The notes: a model not told the origin generated them from the letters alone. A stretch of 64,000 nt of DNA from an uncultured Desulfobacteraceae bacterium (GCA_913060875.1 CAJXSL010000016.1:62001-126000), one strand, 5' to 3'; shown: positions 34,644-44,279, numbered from the stretch's first letter. Numbers and translations are program-made.

Positions 34644-34978
34644 CAGGTTATCACGGATATTTCACGCACCCGCAGGGTGAACTTTTTTCGATGATTTTGG
34701 AAATCGGCCAAGAGTACAAAGTGTCACCTGAAAGTTATACCCCGAATAGTTTTTAACGGTTCTCTGCAAAGCTCCCGTCAACAAGAATTTACCACGAAGA
34801 GCACGAAGAAAAACCGACCAGAGCAGTTGAACCCCTTCGTGTCCTTCGCGATCTTCGTGGTTCAAGCTGTTCCATTTTACCAAACTTGGTCTTTCCGGAT
34901 AACCGCATCGTTTTTATACGCCTGAATCGTTGCATAAAATTCATGGTGCAGAAAAATTTCATGCAATGTTCGGGCTAG
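34644..34978 (+). repeat. Family B repeat, rearranged copy with nested insertion
   Basis: Left part ATCACGGATATTTCACGC is followed by CCGCAGGGTGAA, TTTTTTCG and GGAAATCGG as in other family B copies. The right part has GCATAAAATTCATG and AAAAATTTCATGC, then TTCGGGCTAG. About 95 bases of the left half are missing and roughly 200 bases, including a family C repeat, are inserted. The intergenic stretch 34530-34980 holds no gene. Confidence 0.65.
34757..34862. repeat. Family C repeat, copy 1
   Basis: CGGTTCTCTGCAAAGCTCCC, then ACCACGAAGAGCACGAAG (34791-34808), which is inversely repeated in CTTCGTGTCCTTCGCGATCT ending TCGTGGT (to 34861). Similar 'accacgaag...cacgaag' repeats are common in bacterial intergenic regions. 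Nested inside a family B copy. Confidence 0.7.
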
Positions 34979-34980
34979 GA

Positions 34981-37116
34981 TCAGATCAGCTTGATGACGG
35001 CCAGGGTGATGTCATCGTCCTGGTCCGGCCCGGTAAAGTCGGCCACGGCCCTGAAGACCGCGTCCTTTATGGCTTGCGCGTCCAGATGATGGTGGTTCCG
35101 GATAACCTCTCGTAAACGTTCTTTGCCGAACATTTCCCGCTGGGGATTATGGGCTTCCCAGATGCCATCGGTGCCGATGACGATGACCTGGCCGGGGTTC
35201 CCCATGGGGCTGCTGCAGGCCTTGAAATCGTATTCCGCCTCGATGCCGAGGGCCATGCCTTCACCCGTCAATTCCGTAAAACGGTCGTGGTGCGGATCGT
35301 AGAGCAGGGCCGGGTCGTGGCCGGCCCGCACCCAGCGCAGCTGCCGCCGGGCCATATCGAACTCCAGGTAGAACAGGGTGATAAAGTCTCCCGTGTCCGT
35401 CGTGTCGGGAAAAAGCAGGCGATTGACCAGCGTGATGCGCCGGGCCGTTTCCTGCTCGAGGATGGAAATACTCCGTATCATGGCCCGGGCTGTCGTCATC
35501 AGGAGGGCCGAGGCGACGCCATGTCCGGAGACATCGCCCACAACGATGGCAAAACATTTTTCGCCTGAAGAACCGGTTTTGAATACATCATAGTAGTCGC
35601 CGCCCGTTTCGTCGCAGTAGTGGCTGTCGCCGGCCAAGTCCAACCCCGGCAGTTCGGGGGTCTGATCGGGCAGCAGGTTGCGCTGAATCTGGCGTGCCAG
35701 CTCCATGGACCGGCTCAGTTCCCAGTGGGCTTCGAGCCGGGGCACGATATCGTTGAAGGCATTGATCAGGATGTCCCGCTCGTCTCCGGCGCGATAGTTC
35801 ATGCGTACCTGGAAATCGCCGGTCGACAGTCTCTCCCAGGCATCGACCATGGTGTAAAGCGGTTGCAGGATCTTGCGGGTGCCGAACCATCCCACCAGAA
35901 GCACCAGGACCAGGAGCAGAACGGCCGTGATGCCGGTCACACGGTAAATATAATGGGTCTGGTCCAGAACGTTTTGCCCCACCTGCTGTGACAGTGCCGA
36001 TATGACGGTCTGGGGCACGATCAACACGATCCGCAGGGCCTCATCCACAGGTGGCGTAAAGCGGGCAAACGCCCAGATGGAGGGGATACTCCCATAGGGC
36101 GCCTCCATGTGACCGCTTTCCGATTCACGCATGGTATCGATAAATACCCGCTGCCTATTGGCATCGGGCATTTCCAGATAGCTTGCATCACTCCCTGCCG
36201 GTATCCTGTCAAGCGCTTGGGCCTGATCACTCCCGGCAATAATCCACAACCGCGCGGATGATTCTGCCGGCCGGTTTTCCGGCAGGACCAGAAACGCCCG
36301 GGTATCGTTGGACCACTTGGCCCGCAGCTGCTCCATCTTCATGAACTCATCCGGCAGAATGTCGATAGCGCCGACACCGATCAGCTGCTGTTCACGGTCA
36401 CGAATGGGGACCGCGATGGTAAACACGACCCGGTGGGTCGAACGGTCGGTATGGGAGAGCCAGGTGAGCTTGCCGTTCTGGAGGGTTTCGACAAACCAGG
36501 GCCGCTCGCGCGGGTCGAATCCCGCGGGGAGGCGTCCGTGTCCGGGAAACGAAAAATGAAGCCCGTTCTGCAGCCCGACATACACCCGGTGCACGGTGGC
36601 GCCGTTCAACTGATAGATGTTTTTCAGGACCGGTGTCAGTCCCTGGAGCCGCTGGATCTGTGGGCTCAGGGCCTGCCTCTGGTTTGGGGGGATGACCACC
36701 ACCGGGAAGCGTGTACTGACGCCCGACGGCATCAGTACGCCACTGGCCGTGACGCGGGGGTAACGCCAGGACATCTGCATATCCGGCGGGGCCGTGGCGG
36801 TGTGATTGAAGTCTTCCGGCGTGTAGAACGGCTCTTCCGGCGGGATGCCCTCAGCCGCCAGGGCGTTTTCGACGGTGTCGGCCAGATACTGGAGGGACAG
36901 CCGCAGGCTGGCCACGTCGTGACTGATGGCATTGGCGGACACCCGGGCGCTCTGCACCAGGTCCCGGCTGATGGTTTCCGTCATGAAGGTGCGGGCGTTC
37001 CCGGAAAGGTCCGCTCCCAGGCGGATGATGCTCTGCCGGCTGCTGACGGTGATAAGCAATAGCGGCAGGAGACTGAATGCCAGCAGGGCCAGAAAAAATT
37101 TGATGCGTATACTCAT
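34981..37116 (-). CDS. Membrane SpoIIE-type PP2C phosphatase with Cache and HAMP domains
   Basis: Sensor phosphatase of 711 residues. TM1 at about 7-29, a double-Cache-like extracytoplasmic region to about 375, TM2 (ITAVLLLVLVLLVGWFGTRK), HAMP (about 410-465), and the C-terminal PP2C domain. Metal-binding motifs are DETGGDYYDV, VGDVSGHGVASALLMTT and GTDGIWEAHNPQREMFG. RsbU-like enzymes of this type dephosphorylate anti-anti-sigma (STAS) proteins; no STAS protein or RsbW/RsbT kinase is in the window, so the partner is elsewhere. It resembles the enzyme at 45395 in its catalytic part. Confidence 0.93.
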   Translation of the reverse strand: MSIRIKFFLALLAFSLLPLLLITVSSRQSIIRLGADLSGNARTFMTETISRDLVQSARVSANAISHDVASLRLSLQYLADTVENALAAEGIPPEEPFYTPEDFNHTATAPPDMQMSWRYPRVTASGVLMPSGVSTRFPVVVIPPNQRQALSPQIQRLQGLTPVLKNIYQLNGATVHRVYVGLQNGLHFSFPGHGRLPAGFDPRERPWFVETLQNGKLTWLSHTDRSTHRVVFTIAVPIRDREQQLIGVGAIDILPDEFMKMEQLRAKWSNDTRAFLVLPENRPAESSARLWIIAGSDQAQALDRIPAGSDASYLEMPDANRQRVFIDTMRESESGHMEAPYGSIPSIWAFARFTPPVDEALRIVLIVPQTVISALSQQVGQNVLDQTHYIYRVTGITAVLLLVLVLLVGWFGTRKILQPLYTMVDAWERLSTGDFQVRMNYRAGDERDILINAFNDIVPRLEAHWELSRSMELARQIQRNLLPDQTPELPGLDLAGDSHYCDETGGDYYDVFKTGSSGEKCFAIVVGDVSGHGVASALLMTTARAMIRSISILEQETARRITLVNRLLFPDTTDTGDFITLFYLEFDMARRQLRWVRAGHDPALLYDPHHDRFTELTGEGMALGIEAEYDFKACSSPMGNPGQVIVIGTDGIWEAHNPQREMFGKERLREVIRNHHHLDAQAIKDAVFRAVADFTGPDQDDDITLAVIKLI

Positions 37117-37223
37117 GGTGGAAGAACCTGGCTTGCAGTTGGCGGCCGACCCGGATGCGTTTCCGCGACTAGAGTGCCGGCCGGCAGGGGAAAGACGCCC
37201 TTAAATGAAAACGGGATAGCGCC

Positions 37224-37486
37224 TTAACCTGGTTATTTCACGCGTTCGAGATGTTCATGGGCAAGGCAGCGGGGGCGCCGCTGTACGCCTGTACCGCAAG
37301 CCCCTGATAACGCTGCCAATGGACATTTCGGACGCGCCCGCAGGGTGAAATTTTTTCGGCGTTTCTGGAAATCGGCGCAGGTTACAAATTGTCACCGGAA
37401 AATTGCGCCTCGAAAAGTGCTTATATCGCCGATATATTTGCATAAAATTTATTTCGCAGAAAAATTTCATGAAATATTCAGGTTAA
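37224..37486 (+). repeat. Family B repeat, full copy (263 bp)
   Basis: Runs from TTAACCTGGTTATTTCACGC to CATGAAATATTCAGGTTAA, with inner landmarks GGCGCCGCTGTACGCCTGTA and CGCCCGCAGGGTGAAATTTT. It aligns over its full length with 56882-57143. The surrounding interval 37117-37822 has no gene; it also holds the family C fragment at 37531. Confidence 0.88.
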
Positions 37487-37530
37487 ACTACCTTACCTGA
37501 AAAATGCCCCGCGATGCAACTAGCGCATAA

Positions 37531-37595
37531 GCGGTTCTCTGCAAAGCTCCCGTCGACAAGAATTTACCACGAAGAGCACGAAGAAAAACCGGCCA
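37531..37595. repeat. Family C repeat, copy 2 (truncated)
   Basis: Same first ~65 bases as at 34757 (CGGTTCTCTGCAAAGCTCCC, then ACCACGAAGAGCACGAAG), but the right half with the inverse repeat is missing. Confidence 0.7.
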
Positions 37596-37822
37596 GGCCG
37601 ATGTCAAATCAATGACGTCTGCCACGAAGCTGGCAGCAAGGATATCCTGTCCAACGTCTTGAATGTTTTTAACTGCTTGAAAATAAAGTGAAATTTTATA
37701 TTGAAAGATTGCGCTTAGGATGGCCTGAGTTTTGCTAATCTTGTTCGCAGACGATTTTGTCGGGCCACGCGACGACGTGGTGGCGCTGCGCCTTTCCCCC
37801 CAGTGCTCGAAGAGGTGAATTC

Positions 37823-38869
37823 ATGGCTCCTGGCAGTATGACCACAAGAAGAAAAACGGCTCGGTCTTCAGGCGGCGGAGGGCCGTCCATCGGTTTGGAT
37901 ATTGGTACCGCCAACATCGTGGCTTACCGGAACGGTCAATCGGAAAAGGGCACCCAAATGGAAGCCAATGCCTTTTTTACCGTGCCGTCCATGCCCAACA
38001 CCCGGAAGATCCTGGAGGACAAGGCTGTTCGTTTTTTTGAAAAGGACGAACGTCTGCACATTCTCGGCAATGCGGCCGAGGAGTTTGCCAATATCCTGGG
38101 GGGTACCACCCGGCGCCCCATGGAGGATGGTCTCGTGAACCTGAAGGAGGATGACGGCATTCAGGTCATCCAGGCCATTCTGGATCCCATGGTGCCGGAG
38201 CCCGCCCAGAAGGGCCAGCCTTTGTGGTTCAGTGTTCCCGGTGATCCGCTCGATCGCAACGGGGCTGTGCTTTTCAACGAATCCATCTTCAAGACCTATC
38301 TTAAAGGCCGCGGTTATACGCCGCGTCCCATCAACGAGGCCATGGCCGTGGTCGTGTCCGAACTGAGCGACCAGCATGCCACCGGTATCGGCATCAGCAT
38401 GGGGGGCGGGATGTGCAATATTTGCTTTTCCTATCTCTCCATTCCGGCGGTGACCTACAGTATCCAGAAGGGCGGGGACTTCATCGACCAGACCGTGGGG
38501 CGCTCGGTGGGGGAGCCCGCCACCAAGATCAAAGCCATCAAGGAGCAGGAATTGGACTTGAGTGTGGCCCCCCGGAATAACATCGAGCACGGACTGCATG
38601 CCGCCTACGATGACTTGTTCGCCAGCCTGGCCGAGAGCCTGGCCCGAGTCCTGCGCGGGTCGGACAATGTGCCCCGCCTGAACCAGGCCCTGCCCATTGT
38701 CCTGAGTGGCGGCACGGTGCTGCCCCCCGGCAGCCGCGAGCGATTTGCCGCCTGCCTCGGGGAAGTGGATCTGCCCGTTCGCGTTGCCAAGGTCGTTCAG
38801 GCCCGCAACCCTCTTTATGCGACCGCCAAAGGCGCCTACATGATGGCTGTTGCCGAAGATGAGAGCTGA
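37823..38869 (+). CDS. Actin-like (MreB/Hsp70-fold) ATPase
   Basis: Protein of 348 residues with the actin-superfamily nucleotide motifs: phosphate-1 SIGLDIGTANIVAYR, phosphate-2 GIGISMGGGMCNICF, and the adenosine motif PIVLSGGTVLPPGS. Length matches MreB (~345), but overall sequence is not a normal MreB: there is no usual MreB N-terminus and the segment before phosphate-1 is a Ser/Gly-rich linker. The gene end overlaps the following penicillin-binding protein gene by 11 bp, so the two are likely co-translated and may act together in wall synthesis. ATG 37823 follows AGAGG; an upstream in-frame start at 37757 is less likely. Confidence 0.82.
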   Translation: MAPGSMTTRRKTARSSGGGGPSIGLDIGTANIVAYRNGQSEKGTQMEANAFFTVPSMPNTRKILEDKAVRFFEKDERLHILGNAAEEFANILGGTTRRPMEDGLVNLKEDDGIQVIQAILDPMVPEPAQKGQPLWFSVPGDPLDRNGAVLFNESIFKTYLKGRGYTPRPINEAMAVVVSELSDQHATGIGISMGGGMCNICFSYLSIPAVTYSIQKGGDFIDQTVGRSVGEPATKIKAIKEQELDLSVAPRNNIEHGLHAAYDDLFASLAESLARVLRGSDNVPRLNQALPIVLSGGTVLPPGSRERFAACLGEVDLPVRVAKVVQARNPLYATAKGAYMMAVAEDES

Positions 38870-41192
38870 TCGAAAAAAAAGTGTCGCCATCTACGCGGCC
38901 AGGCCCGTCCGCGGGCAGATCATCGCCAAATCCCTTGCCCTATGCGGTATCCGCGTCACCCTCGATGACGACCCGGAGGCCGCCATCCGGAAAATCGAAT
39001 CGGGGGCGGCGGCTTTGCTGGTGGTGGACGTCAACAACCACCTGCAGGAAGAGATCGAACTGGTGCGGGGGATGGCAACCCATCTGGCCGATTGTTTGCT
39101 GGTGACCCATACGGACCCCCGTGACCGCGACGTGCTGGAGGAGATGGGGGTCGACAGGACGCGCTGCATCGGCGGCCCTCTCGATCCGGAGCAGACGTTC
39201 GTGGCCGTGGACGCTTTTTTCGCGGCGGATGACGGTCCGCCACCCGCCGATCAGTCGACCGGGAAGGAAAAGGGGCGGCTGAAGGCGCGCGGCCGGCGGG
39301 CCCGCAAAGCGTTCCAGCGTGCCCTGAAGGCCCCGGACCGGAGGGTTTGGCGCTGGTGGACCAAGTTGATCCGAGGGTTGCAAATGCTGCGTCCGGTGCG
39401 CACCATGGCGGTTTCCGGCGCCATCCTGGCGGCCGGGGCTTTGGCCGGCTATCTTTTCTGGTGCCTGTCGACCCTGCCCGACATCGATCGCCTCAACCAC
39501 TACTCGCCTTTCAAAGCCACCAAGCTATACTCCTACGGCAATCAACTGCTGGCCGAACTTTACGAACAGCGGCGCACGCCTGTGCCTCTGGACCGGATCC
39601 CCGTGCATGTGCGCCAGGCCTTTATCGCTATCGAGGATGCGCGTTATTTCCAGCACAGCGGGATCGATCCCATTCGCATTGCCGGGGCCCTGTGGGCCGA
39701 TATCAAAGCCGGCGGATTCCGCCAGGGGGGCAGCACCATTACCCAACAGCTCTCCAAAATGATTTTTCTGAAACCGGAAAAAACGATGACGCGCAAGATC
39801 AAGGAGATGGCCATCGCGCTTATGCTGGAGCGCCGCTATTCCAAGGATCGCATCCTGGAACTCTATCTCAACCAAGCCTATTTCGGCTGCCAGGCCTACG
39901 GCCTCCAGGCCGCGGCCGAAGCATATTTCGGGAAACCGTCCGACCGGTTGACCCTGGCCGAGGGCGCTCTGTTGGCGGCCCTGCCCAAGGCCCCCAATGC
40001 GTATTCGCCTTTCCAGAACCCGGAGCGCGCCCGCCGCCGCCGCGATCACGTGCTGCAGCGGATGCAGGTTAACGGCTTCCTGTCTTCGGACGAATACCGG
40101 CAGGCCACAGGGGCGGATCTCCCTTCCGTGTTTCACGAGCGGGCTTATCGTTCGCCCTATTTCGTGGACTATTGTCAGAAATACCTTGAGGAGACCTACG
40201 GGGATCGGCTGAACACCAGCGGACTCACAGTGTACACAACCCTGGATGCCCGCCTGCAGGCCGCGGCCGAGGCAGCCATCCTGAAGGGGATGGCCGCGCT
40301 GGAGGCCCGGGGTGTCGTGGGGGTGCAGGCGGCGCTGGTGGCCCTGGCGCTCGACACCGGTCACATCAAAGCCATGGTGGGGGGGACGGACTACGACCGC
40401 ACCCAGTTCAATCGGGCCGCCCAGGCCTTACGTCAACCGGGTTCCGCCTTCAAGCCGTTTGTCTACCTGGCGGCACTGCAGAAGGGCTACCAAACCGACT
40501 CCCATATTCAGGACATGCCGGTGACGATTGCGGTCAACAACGGCAGGCAGACCTGGCGGCCGCGTAATTACACCGGACGGTTCAATGGGGAGGTCACGGT
40601 CAAAGAAGCCCTGACGCGTTCGCTCAATGCGGCCACCGTGAACCTGGCCCTGCAGGTGGGGCTTACGGATATCATTGGCACGGCCCACAAGGTTGGCATC
40701 CGGAGTAAAATTCATGCGGTCTATCCTTCGGTTTTGGGCGCTTCGGAAGTGACCTTGCTCGAACTGGCGGCCGCCTACGGTGCGCTGGCCACGGGCCGGC
40801 GTATCGAACCGGTCTGCCTGGATCGCATCATTGACAAGGCCTCGGCCACCATCTGGGACCCCGGGACGGAGCCGGCCACCATCCTGCCGTCTTCCGCCGT
40901 GGCGGGCATCCGGGAAATGCTGGCAGCGGTGGTCAGCGACGGTACGGGCCGGCGGGCCCTGGCGCTGGAACGCACGGTCTATGGAAAAACCGGCACCACC
41001 AATGGTAATGCGGATGCCCTTTTCGTGGGGTTTGACGACCGGCTGGTGGTGGGGGTCTGGGTGGGACGCGACAGCCGGGAGCCCATTGGCCCCAAGGAAA
41101 CCGGTGCCCGTGCCGCCTTGCCCATCTGGGTCGAATTCATGCGACAGGTTCCGGTGGAGGGGATGAGGGTGGCGGCCCTCGGGTCTCCGTGA
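38859..41192 (+). CDS. Class A penicillin-binding protein with receiver-like N-terminal domain
   Basis: Bifunctional peptidoglycan synthase of 777 residues. Residues 1-120 resemble a response-regulator receiver fold (VAIYAARPVRGQIIAKSLAL; ALLVVDVNN), but the acidic pair at the first strand is absent. A basic linker and one membrane segment (about 182-202) follow. The GT51 glycosyltransferase domain has IAIEDARYFQHSGIDP and QGGSTITQQLSKMIFL. The transpeptidase has PGSAFKPF (active Ser), SLNAAT and KTGTTNGNADALFVGF. ATG 38859 overlaps the actin-like gene; a TTG at 38850 is possible. Coupling of PBP1A to a pseudo-receiver and an actin-like protein is unusual. Confidence 0.92.
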   Translation: MRADRKKSVAIYAARPVRGQIIAKSLALCGIRVTLDDDPEAAIRKIESGAAALLVVDVNNHLQEEIELVRGMATHLADCLLVTHTDPRDRDVLEEMGVDRTRCIGGPLDPEQTFVAVDAFFAADDGPPPADQSTGKEKGRLKARGRRARKAFQRALKAPDRRVWRWWTKLIRGLQMLRPVRTMAVSGAILAAGALAGYLFWCLSTLPDIDRLNHYSPFKATKLYSYGNQLLAELYEQRRTPVPLDRIPVHVRQAFIAIEDARYFQHSGIDPIRIAGALWADIKAGGFRQGGSTITQQLSKMIFLKPEKTMTRKIKEMAIALMLERRYSKDRILELYLNQAYFGCQAYGLQAAAEAYFGKPSDRLTLAEGALLAALPKAPNAYSPFQNPERARRRRDHVLQRMQVNGFLSSDEYRQATGADLPSVFHERAYRSPYFVDYCQKYLEETYGDRLNTSGLTVYTTLDARLQAAAEAAILKGMAALEARGVVGVQAALVALALDTGHIKAMVGGTDYDRTQFNRAAQALRQPGSAFKPFVYLAALQKGYQTDSHIQDMPVTIAVNNGRQTWRPRNYTGRFNGEVTVKEALTRSLNAATVNLALQVGLTDIIGTAHKVGIRSKIHAVYPSVLGASEVTLLELAAAYGALATGRRIEPVCLDRIIDKASATIWDPGTEPATILPSSAVAGIREMLAAVVSDGTGRRALALERTVYGKTGTTNGNADALFVGFDDRLVVGVWVGRDSREPIGPKETGARAALPIWVEFMRQVPVEGMRVAALGSP

Positions 41193-41359
41193 CGAGGGAC
41201 ATCGGCGTCATACCAAAACGTTACAAGTCGTTATCAAGCAGCTTACAGCGGCAGCCTGCGGACGCCTGATTTGAGAGAACGAAAGGGGAAGGTATAGGCA
41301 CCCTTTATCTCAGGCCCGGCCATGTTGAAAATCACCCGAGCATCGTTTCGTCCCCGAAG

Positions 41360-42568
41360 TTATCCCCCGACCACCTTCTTTTTCGAATCCGGCAGGGCGC
41401 CGGCAGGTGTTTTTTCAACGACCGCCAAAAATGGCGCGTTGGCCGGCGGGAGGGGCGCGTCGGCGCATTGCACCTGGTTGCGGCCTTTGTTCTTGGCCGT
41501 ATACAGGGCTTTGTCGGCCAGGCTGACCAACTGTTCGGGCGGGATTCGGAAATCGGGTGTCACACTGGCCAGACCGAGGCTTACCGTCGCTTTCAGCCTG
41601 ATCCTGCCGCTTTTTACGGTTTGGGATGCGATGGCCTGGCGCAGGTTCTCAGCCATGGCCGCCGCATCCTCCAGCGGAGTGCCGGGCAGGAGCACCGCGA
41701 ATTCCTCGCCGCCGTAGCGGGCGATCACATCGCTGCAGCGTTTGAAGGCCCCTTTCAATATCGCGGCAACGCCTTTCAGGTAGTCATCCCCGGCCAGATG
41801 CCCATAGGTGTCGTTGATGTGTTTGAAATGATCGATGTCCATCATGATCAGCGTTAGAAGACGCTTTTCCCGGGAGCCGCGCTTCCACTCGAATTGCAAA
41901 ATCTGATTGAAATGGCGCCGGTTGTAGATGCCTGTGAGCGCATCGATTTTGGAAATATCTTCGAGCTGGCGTGTTTTTTCGGCCAGCGCGGCTTCGTTTC
42001 CGAGGGCCGTCCAGTATTCGCGATGGCCGCGGGACAACTGGAGCAGGGTAAACCCGATGAAGACCAGCATCAGGTAAAACAGGGGCATCAAATCGTGAGC
42101 GAATACGATGATGCTGGAACAGGCCGGCAGGATGATCACGGCCAGATAGCTGATGGCGATTTTACGGTCCGGCGCAAAGGACGACATGGCTCCGGAGCAA
42201 AGTCCGGCCGTGGCCATGACCATAAGGGGGCGGATCGTGGCGGTCTCCGGCCCCGCGATGCAATAGGTGAACAGGCCTCCCCACAGGCCGGCCGGAATCA
42301 TGACGGATGTCAGAAACAGGCCGTCGCCCAGCTTCGGGCCGAATCGGTAGAGATTCTTGTAGAGCAATTGGTAGAGGAGCCGCAGCGAACTGACCACCAA
42401 AAACCCGATCCAGGCAGGATAGGCCACCGCTGGGTGGGAATGGTGAAAGCCGGTGGCAAACGCGATGACACTCCACAGGGCTATATAGGCGGGAATGCCG
42501 GGAATCGAGCGTTCCGCCAGATCCTGGATCAAACGTTCTCGGAATTGCACTTTCAGTTCTGGTGTCAT
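41360..42568 (-). CDS. Membrane diguanylate cyclase
   Basis: Protein of 402 residues with about six N-terminal membrane helices (to ~200) and a GGDEF domain (about 225-385). The active-site motif is RYGGEEFAVLLPGT (GGEEF, expected active), preceded by DALTGIYNRRHF and MMDIDHFKHINDTYGH. An RxxD inhibitory site was not recognised. It synthesises cyclic di-GMP. It faces away from the MOSC gene at 42655. Confidence 0.93.
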   Translation of the reverse strand: MTPELKVQFRERLIQDLAERSIPGIPAYIALWSVIAFATGFHHSHPAVAYPAWIGFLVVSSLRLLYQLLYKNLYRFGPKLGDGLFLTSVMIPAGLWGGLFTYCIAGPETATIRPLMVMATAGLCSGAMSSFAPDRKIAISYLAVIILPACSSIIVFAHDLMPLFYLMLVFIGFTLLQLSRGHREYWTALGNEAALAEKTRQLEDISKIDALTGIYNRRHFNQILQFEWKRGSREKRLLTLIMMDIDHFKHINDTYGHLAGDDYLKGVAAILKGAFKRCSDVIARYGGEEFAVLLPGTPLEDAAAMAENLRQAIASQTVKSGRIRLKATVSLGLASVTPDFRIPPEQLVSLADKALYTAKNKGRNQVQCADAPLPPANAPFLAVVEKTPAGALPDSKKKVVGG

Positions 42569-42654
42569 ACCTTTTGCTCCCCATCCGAAAGGAAAACGGA
42601 TTGATGATAGACGCTGTCCTCCCTTGTGGGAGGCGATAATAGAAAGAGGCTGCC

Positions 42655-43140
42655 ATGTCCCCCGATTCCCGCAACAGCGAAGGGTCCGTAACCGCCCTGT
42701 CCGTCAGCCGGACCAAGGGCCACAAAAAAACCAATATCCCCGCCGGCCGGTTCATTACCGGGCACGGCATTGACGGAGATGCCCATGCCGGCGACTGGCA
42801 CCGCCAGGTCAGCCTGCTCGGAACCGAGAGTATTGCCAAAATTCAGGCCGCCGGCATCGATGTCTCTCCCGGCGATTTTGCCGAAAACGTGACCACCAAA
42901 GGCCTTTGCCTGTATGAGCTGCCCATCGGCACACGCCTTCAACTCGGGGAAACCGTCCGACTCGAAGTCACCCAGATCGGCAAGACCTGCCATCACCGCT
43001 GTCAGATTTTCCACCAGGTCGGCGACTGCGTCATGCCGCGCGAAGGCATTTTTGCTCAGGTGGTGCGCGGCGGCGATGTCCGGGTCGGTGATGCCATCAG
43101 GGTCCTGGACACGGTGTCGGGGATTGAATCCGGGGCGTGA
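42655..43140 (+). CDS. MOSC domain protein
   Basis: Small stand-alone MOSC protein of 161 residues. Family features: GIDGDAHAGDWHRQVSLL, SPGDFAENVTTKGLCLYELP, and the conserved cysteine region IGKTCHHRCQIF. MOSC proteins carry or transfer sulfur to molybdenum cofactor; single-domain forms in anaerobes often accompany molybdenum/tungsten enzyme genes, but none is adjacent. GAAAGAGG lies before the ATG. Confidence 0.9.
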   Translation: MSPDSRNSEGSVTALSVSRTKGHKKTNIPAGRFITGHGIDGDAHAGDWHRQVSLLGTESIAKIQAAGIDVSPGDFAENVTTKGLCLYELPIGTRLQLGETVRLEVTQIGKTCHHRCQIFHQVGDCVMPREGIFAQVVRGGDVRVGDAIRVLDTVSGIESGA

Positions 43141-43191
43141 CGCATACCGAGCGCCAGCGGAAGCGGCCGTGACCGCCCGCGTCGTGCCGGG

Positions 43192-43521
43192 TCAAAATGG
43201 CGGCAGTTTCAAGTGGTCGATCTGCCGTTTGTGCTTCCGTAAAAAGGCGTTGACATAGCAAGGCGTCGACTGGTCCAGCAAATAGACCTTGAAGTCCCGG
43301 TCCACTATGGATTTAGACACCGGCCAGTGCTCCGCGGACTTCCGGAAGATTTCGTATTCGCTGGAACCCGTGATCCGCGCGATTTTATAAAGATAATCCT
43401 CGGTCGTGGCCGGGCGGGATTTTATCGTGTTGCGTTTCTGTCGCTGAAGCAGTTGGAAGAGAAGAACGGCGGCGGCCAGAATCATCGCGGCTTCCAGTTG
43501 CAATGCGATATGCGTGAACAT
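43192..43521 (-). CDS. Hypothetical single-pass membrane protein
   Basis: Protein of 109 residues with one N-terminal membrane helix (LQLEAAMILAAAVLLFQLL) and a basic cytoplasmic part (DYLYKIARITGSSEYEIFRK). An AGGAGG site precedes the ATG on the minus strand. Family not recognised. It converges on the MOSC gene. Confidence 0.65.
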   Translation of the reverse strand: MFTHIALQLEAAMILAAAVLLFQLLQRQKRNTIKSRPATTEDYLYKIARITGSSEYEIFRKSAEHWPVSKSIVDRDFKVYLLDQSTPCYVNAFLRKHKRQIDHLKLPPF

Positions 43522-43692
43522 GGTGAATGCCTCCTGCCTTGGCGGTCATAAAGGCTATCGGCATTTCGGCTGCAAAACTTGACCGGAAAATGAGGCGTTG
43601 TCGCCACTGGTTATGATGGCGGGCGTCGGGTCTGGAAAAAGGAAGGCGGGCACGGATGGTTTTGGCCACCGTGCCCGGGGACGGGAGTTAAC

Positions 43693-43838
43693 TGGTGTTC
43701 GTCCAGAGATGGTAGATTTTGGTTTCGAGCAAGGCCTGAGCGATTTTGAAACCGCAGGAATAGTGGACTATTTCGAGGATTTCAAAAGAGCGAAAACGCC
43801 GCTCGGGGCCAAAAGATGCCATTTATGGATGGACACTA
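43693..43838 (-). repeat. Family A palindromic repeat, copy 4 (146 bp, inverted)
   Basis: Same length as copy 1. Its left end TGGTGTTCGTCCAGAGATGG is the inverse of the family's right end, and the right end GCCATTTATGGATGGACACTA is the inverse of the left end. The last three bases (CTA) are the TAG stop codon of the flavodoxin gene on the minus strand. Confidence 0.82.
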
Positions 43839-44279
43839 ACTGAATTTTTGGCCGACGGCCTTGCCGTAATCCTGGCACGCCCGGGTTCCCTCGTCACCGG
43901 CGAGCGCCTGCTCTTTCAGGTTCAGGGCCCCCAGGTCCACCATGTCCATCTTGTAGACGTGCTGCATGGTGTCGAAAATCATTTGGGCCGACTCACCGCT
44001 GTGGGTATACGATCCGAACGCTCCGCCGATCTTGCCGACCATGTTCTGCTTTTGGGCCAGGAAAAGAAAGGTTTTCATACTGCCCACCAGATCCCGGTGG
44101 TAGGTCGGGCATCCGAACACATAACCGTCATAGCCCTCCAGGTCCTTTTCGGATTGGATATCGGCAATTTTGACAACCGACGCTTCGTTGCCGCTGAAAC
44201 GAATACCCTCGGCGATGAATTCCGCCATCTTGGCCGTGTTTCCCGTACGACTGACGTAGCCGACCAGCACCTTTTTCAT
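43836..44279 (-). CDS. Flavodoxin
   Basis: FMN electron carrier of 147 residues. The phosphate loop is GYVSRTGNTAKMAEFI; the isoalloxazine loops are GCPTYHRDL and FGSYTHSGE. Length is that of a short-chain flavodoxin-like (FldA/WrbA-side) protein. It may replace ferredoxin under iron limitation; no promoter evidence for that. The stop codon lies in a family A repeat, so the element end supplies the last three bases of the gene. Confidence 0.92.
   Translation of the reverse strand: MKKVLVGYVSRTGNTAKMAEFIAEGIRFSGNEASVVKIADIQSEKDLEGYDGYVFGCPTYHRDLVGSMKTFLFLAQKQNMVGKIGGAFGSYTHSGESAQMIFDTMQHVYKMDMVDLGALNLKEQALAGDEGTRACQDYGKAVGQKFS

Noticed and set aside
34757-37595. CRISPR-like array from the repeated CACGAAG motifs
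   Set aside because: Only two copies 2.8 kb apart, no regular spacers and no cas genes; they are dispersed palindromic repeats.
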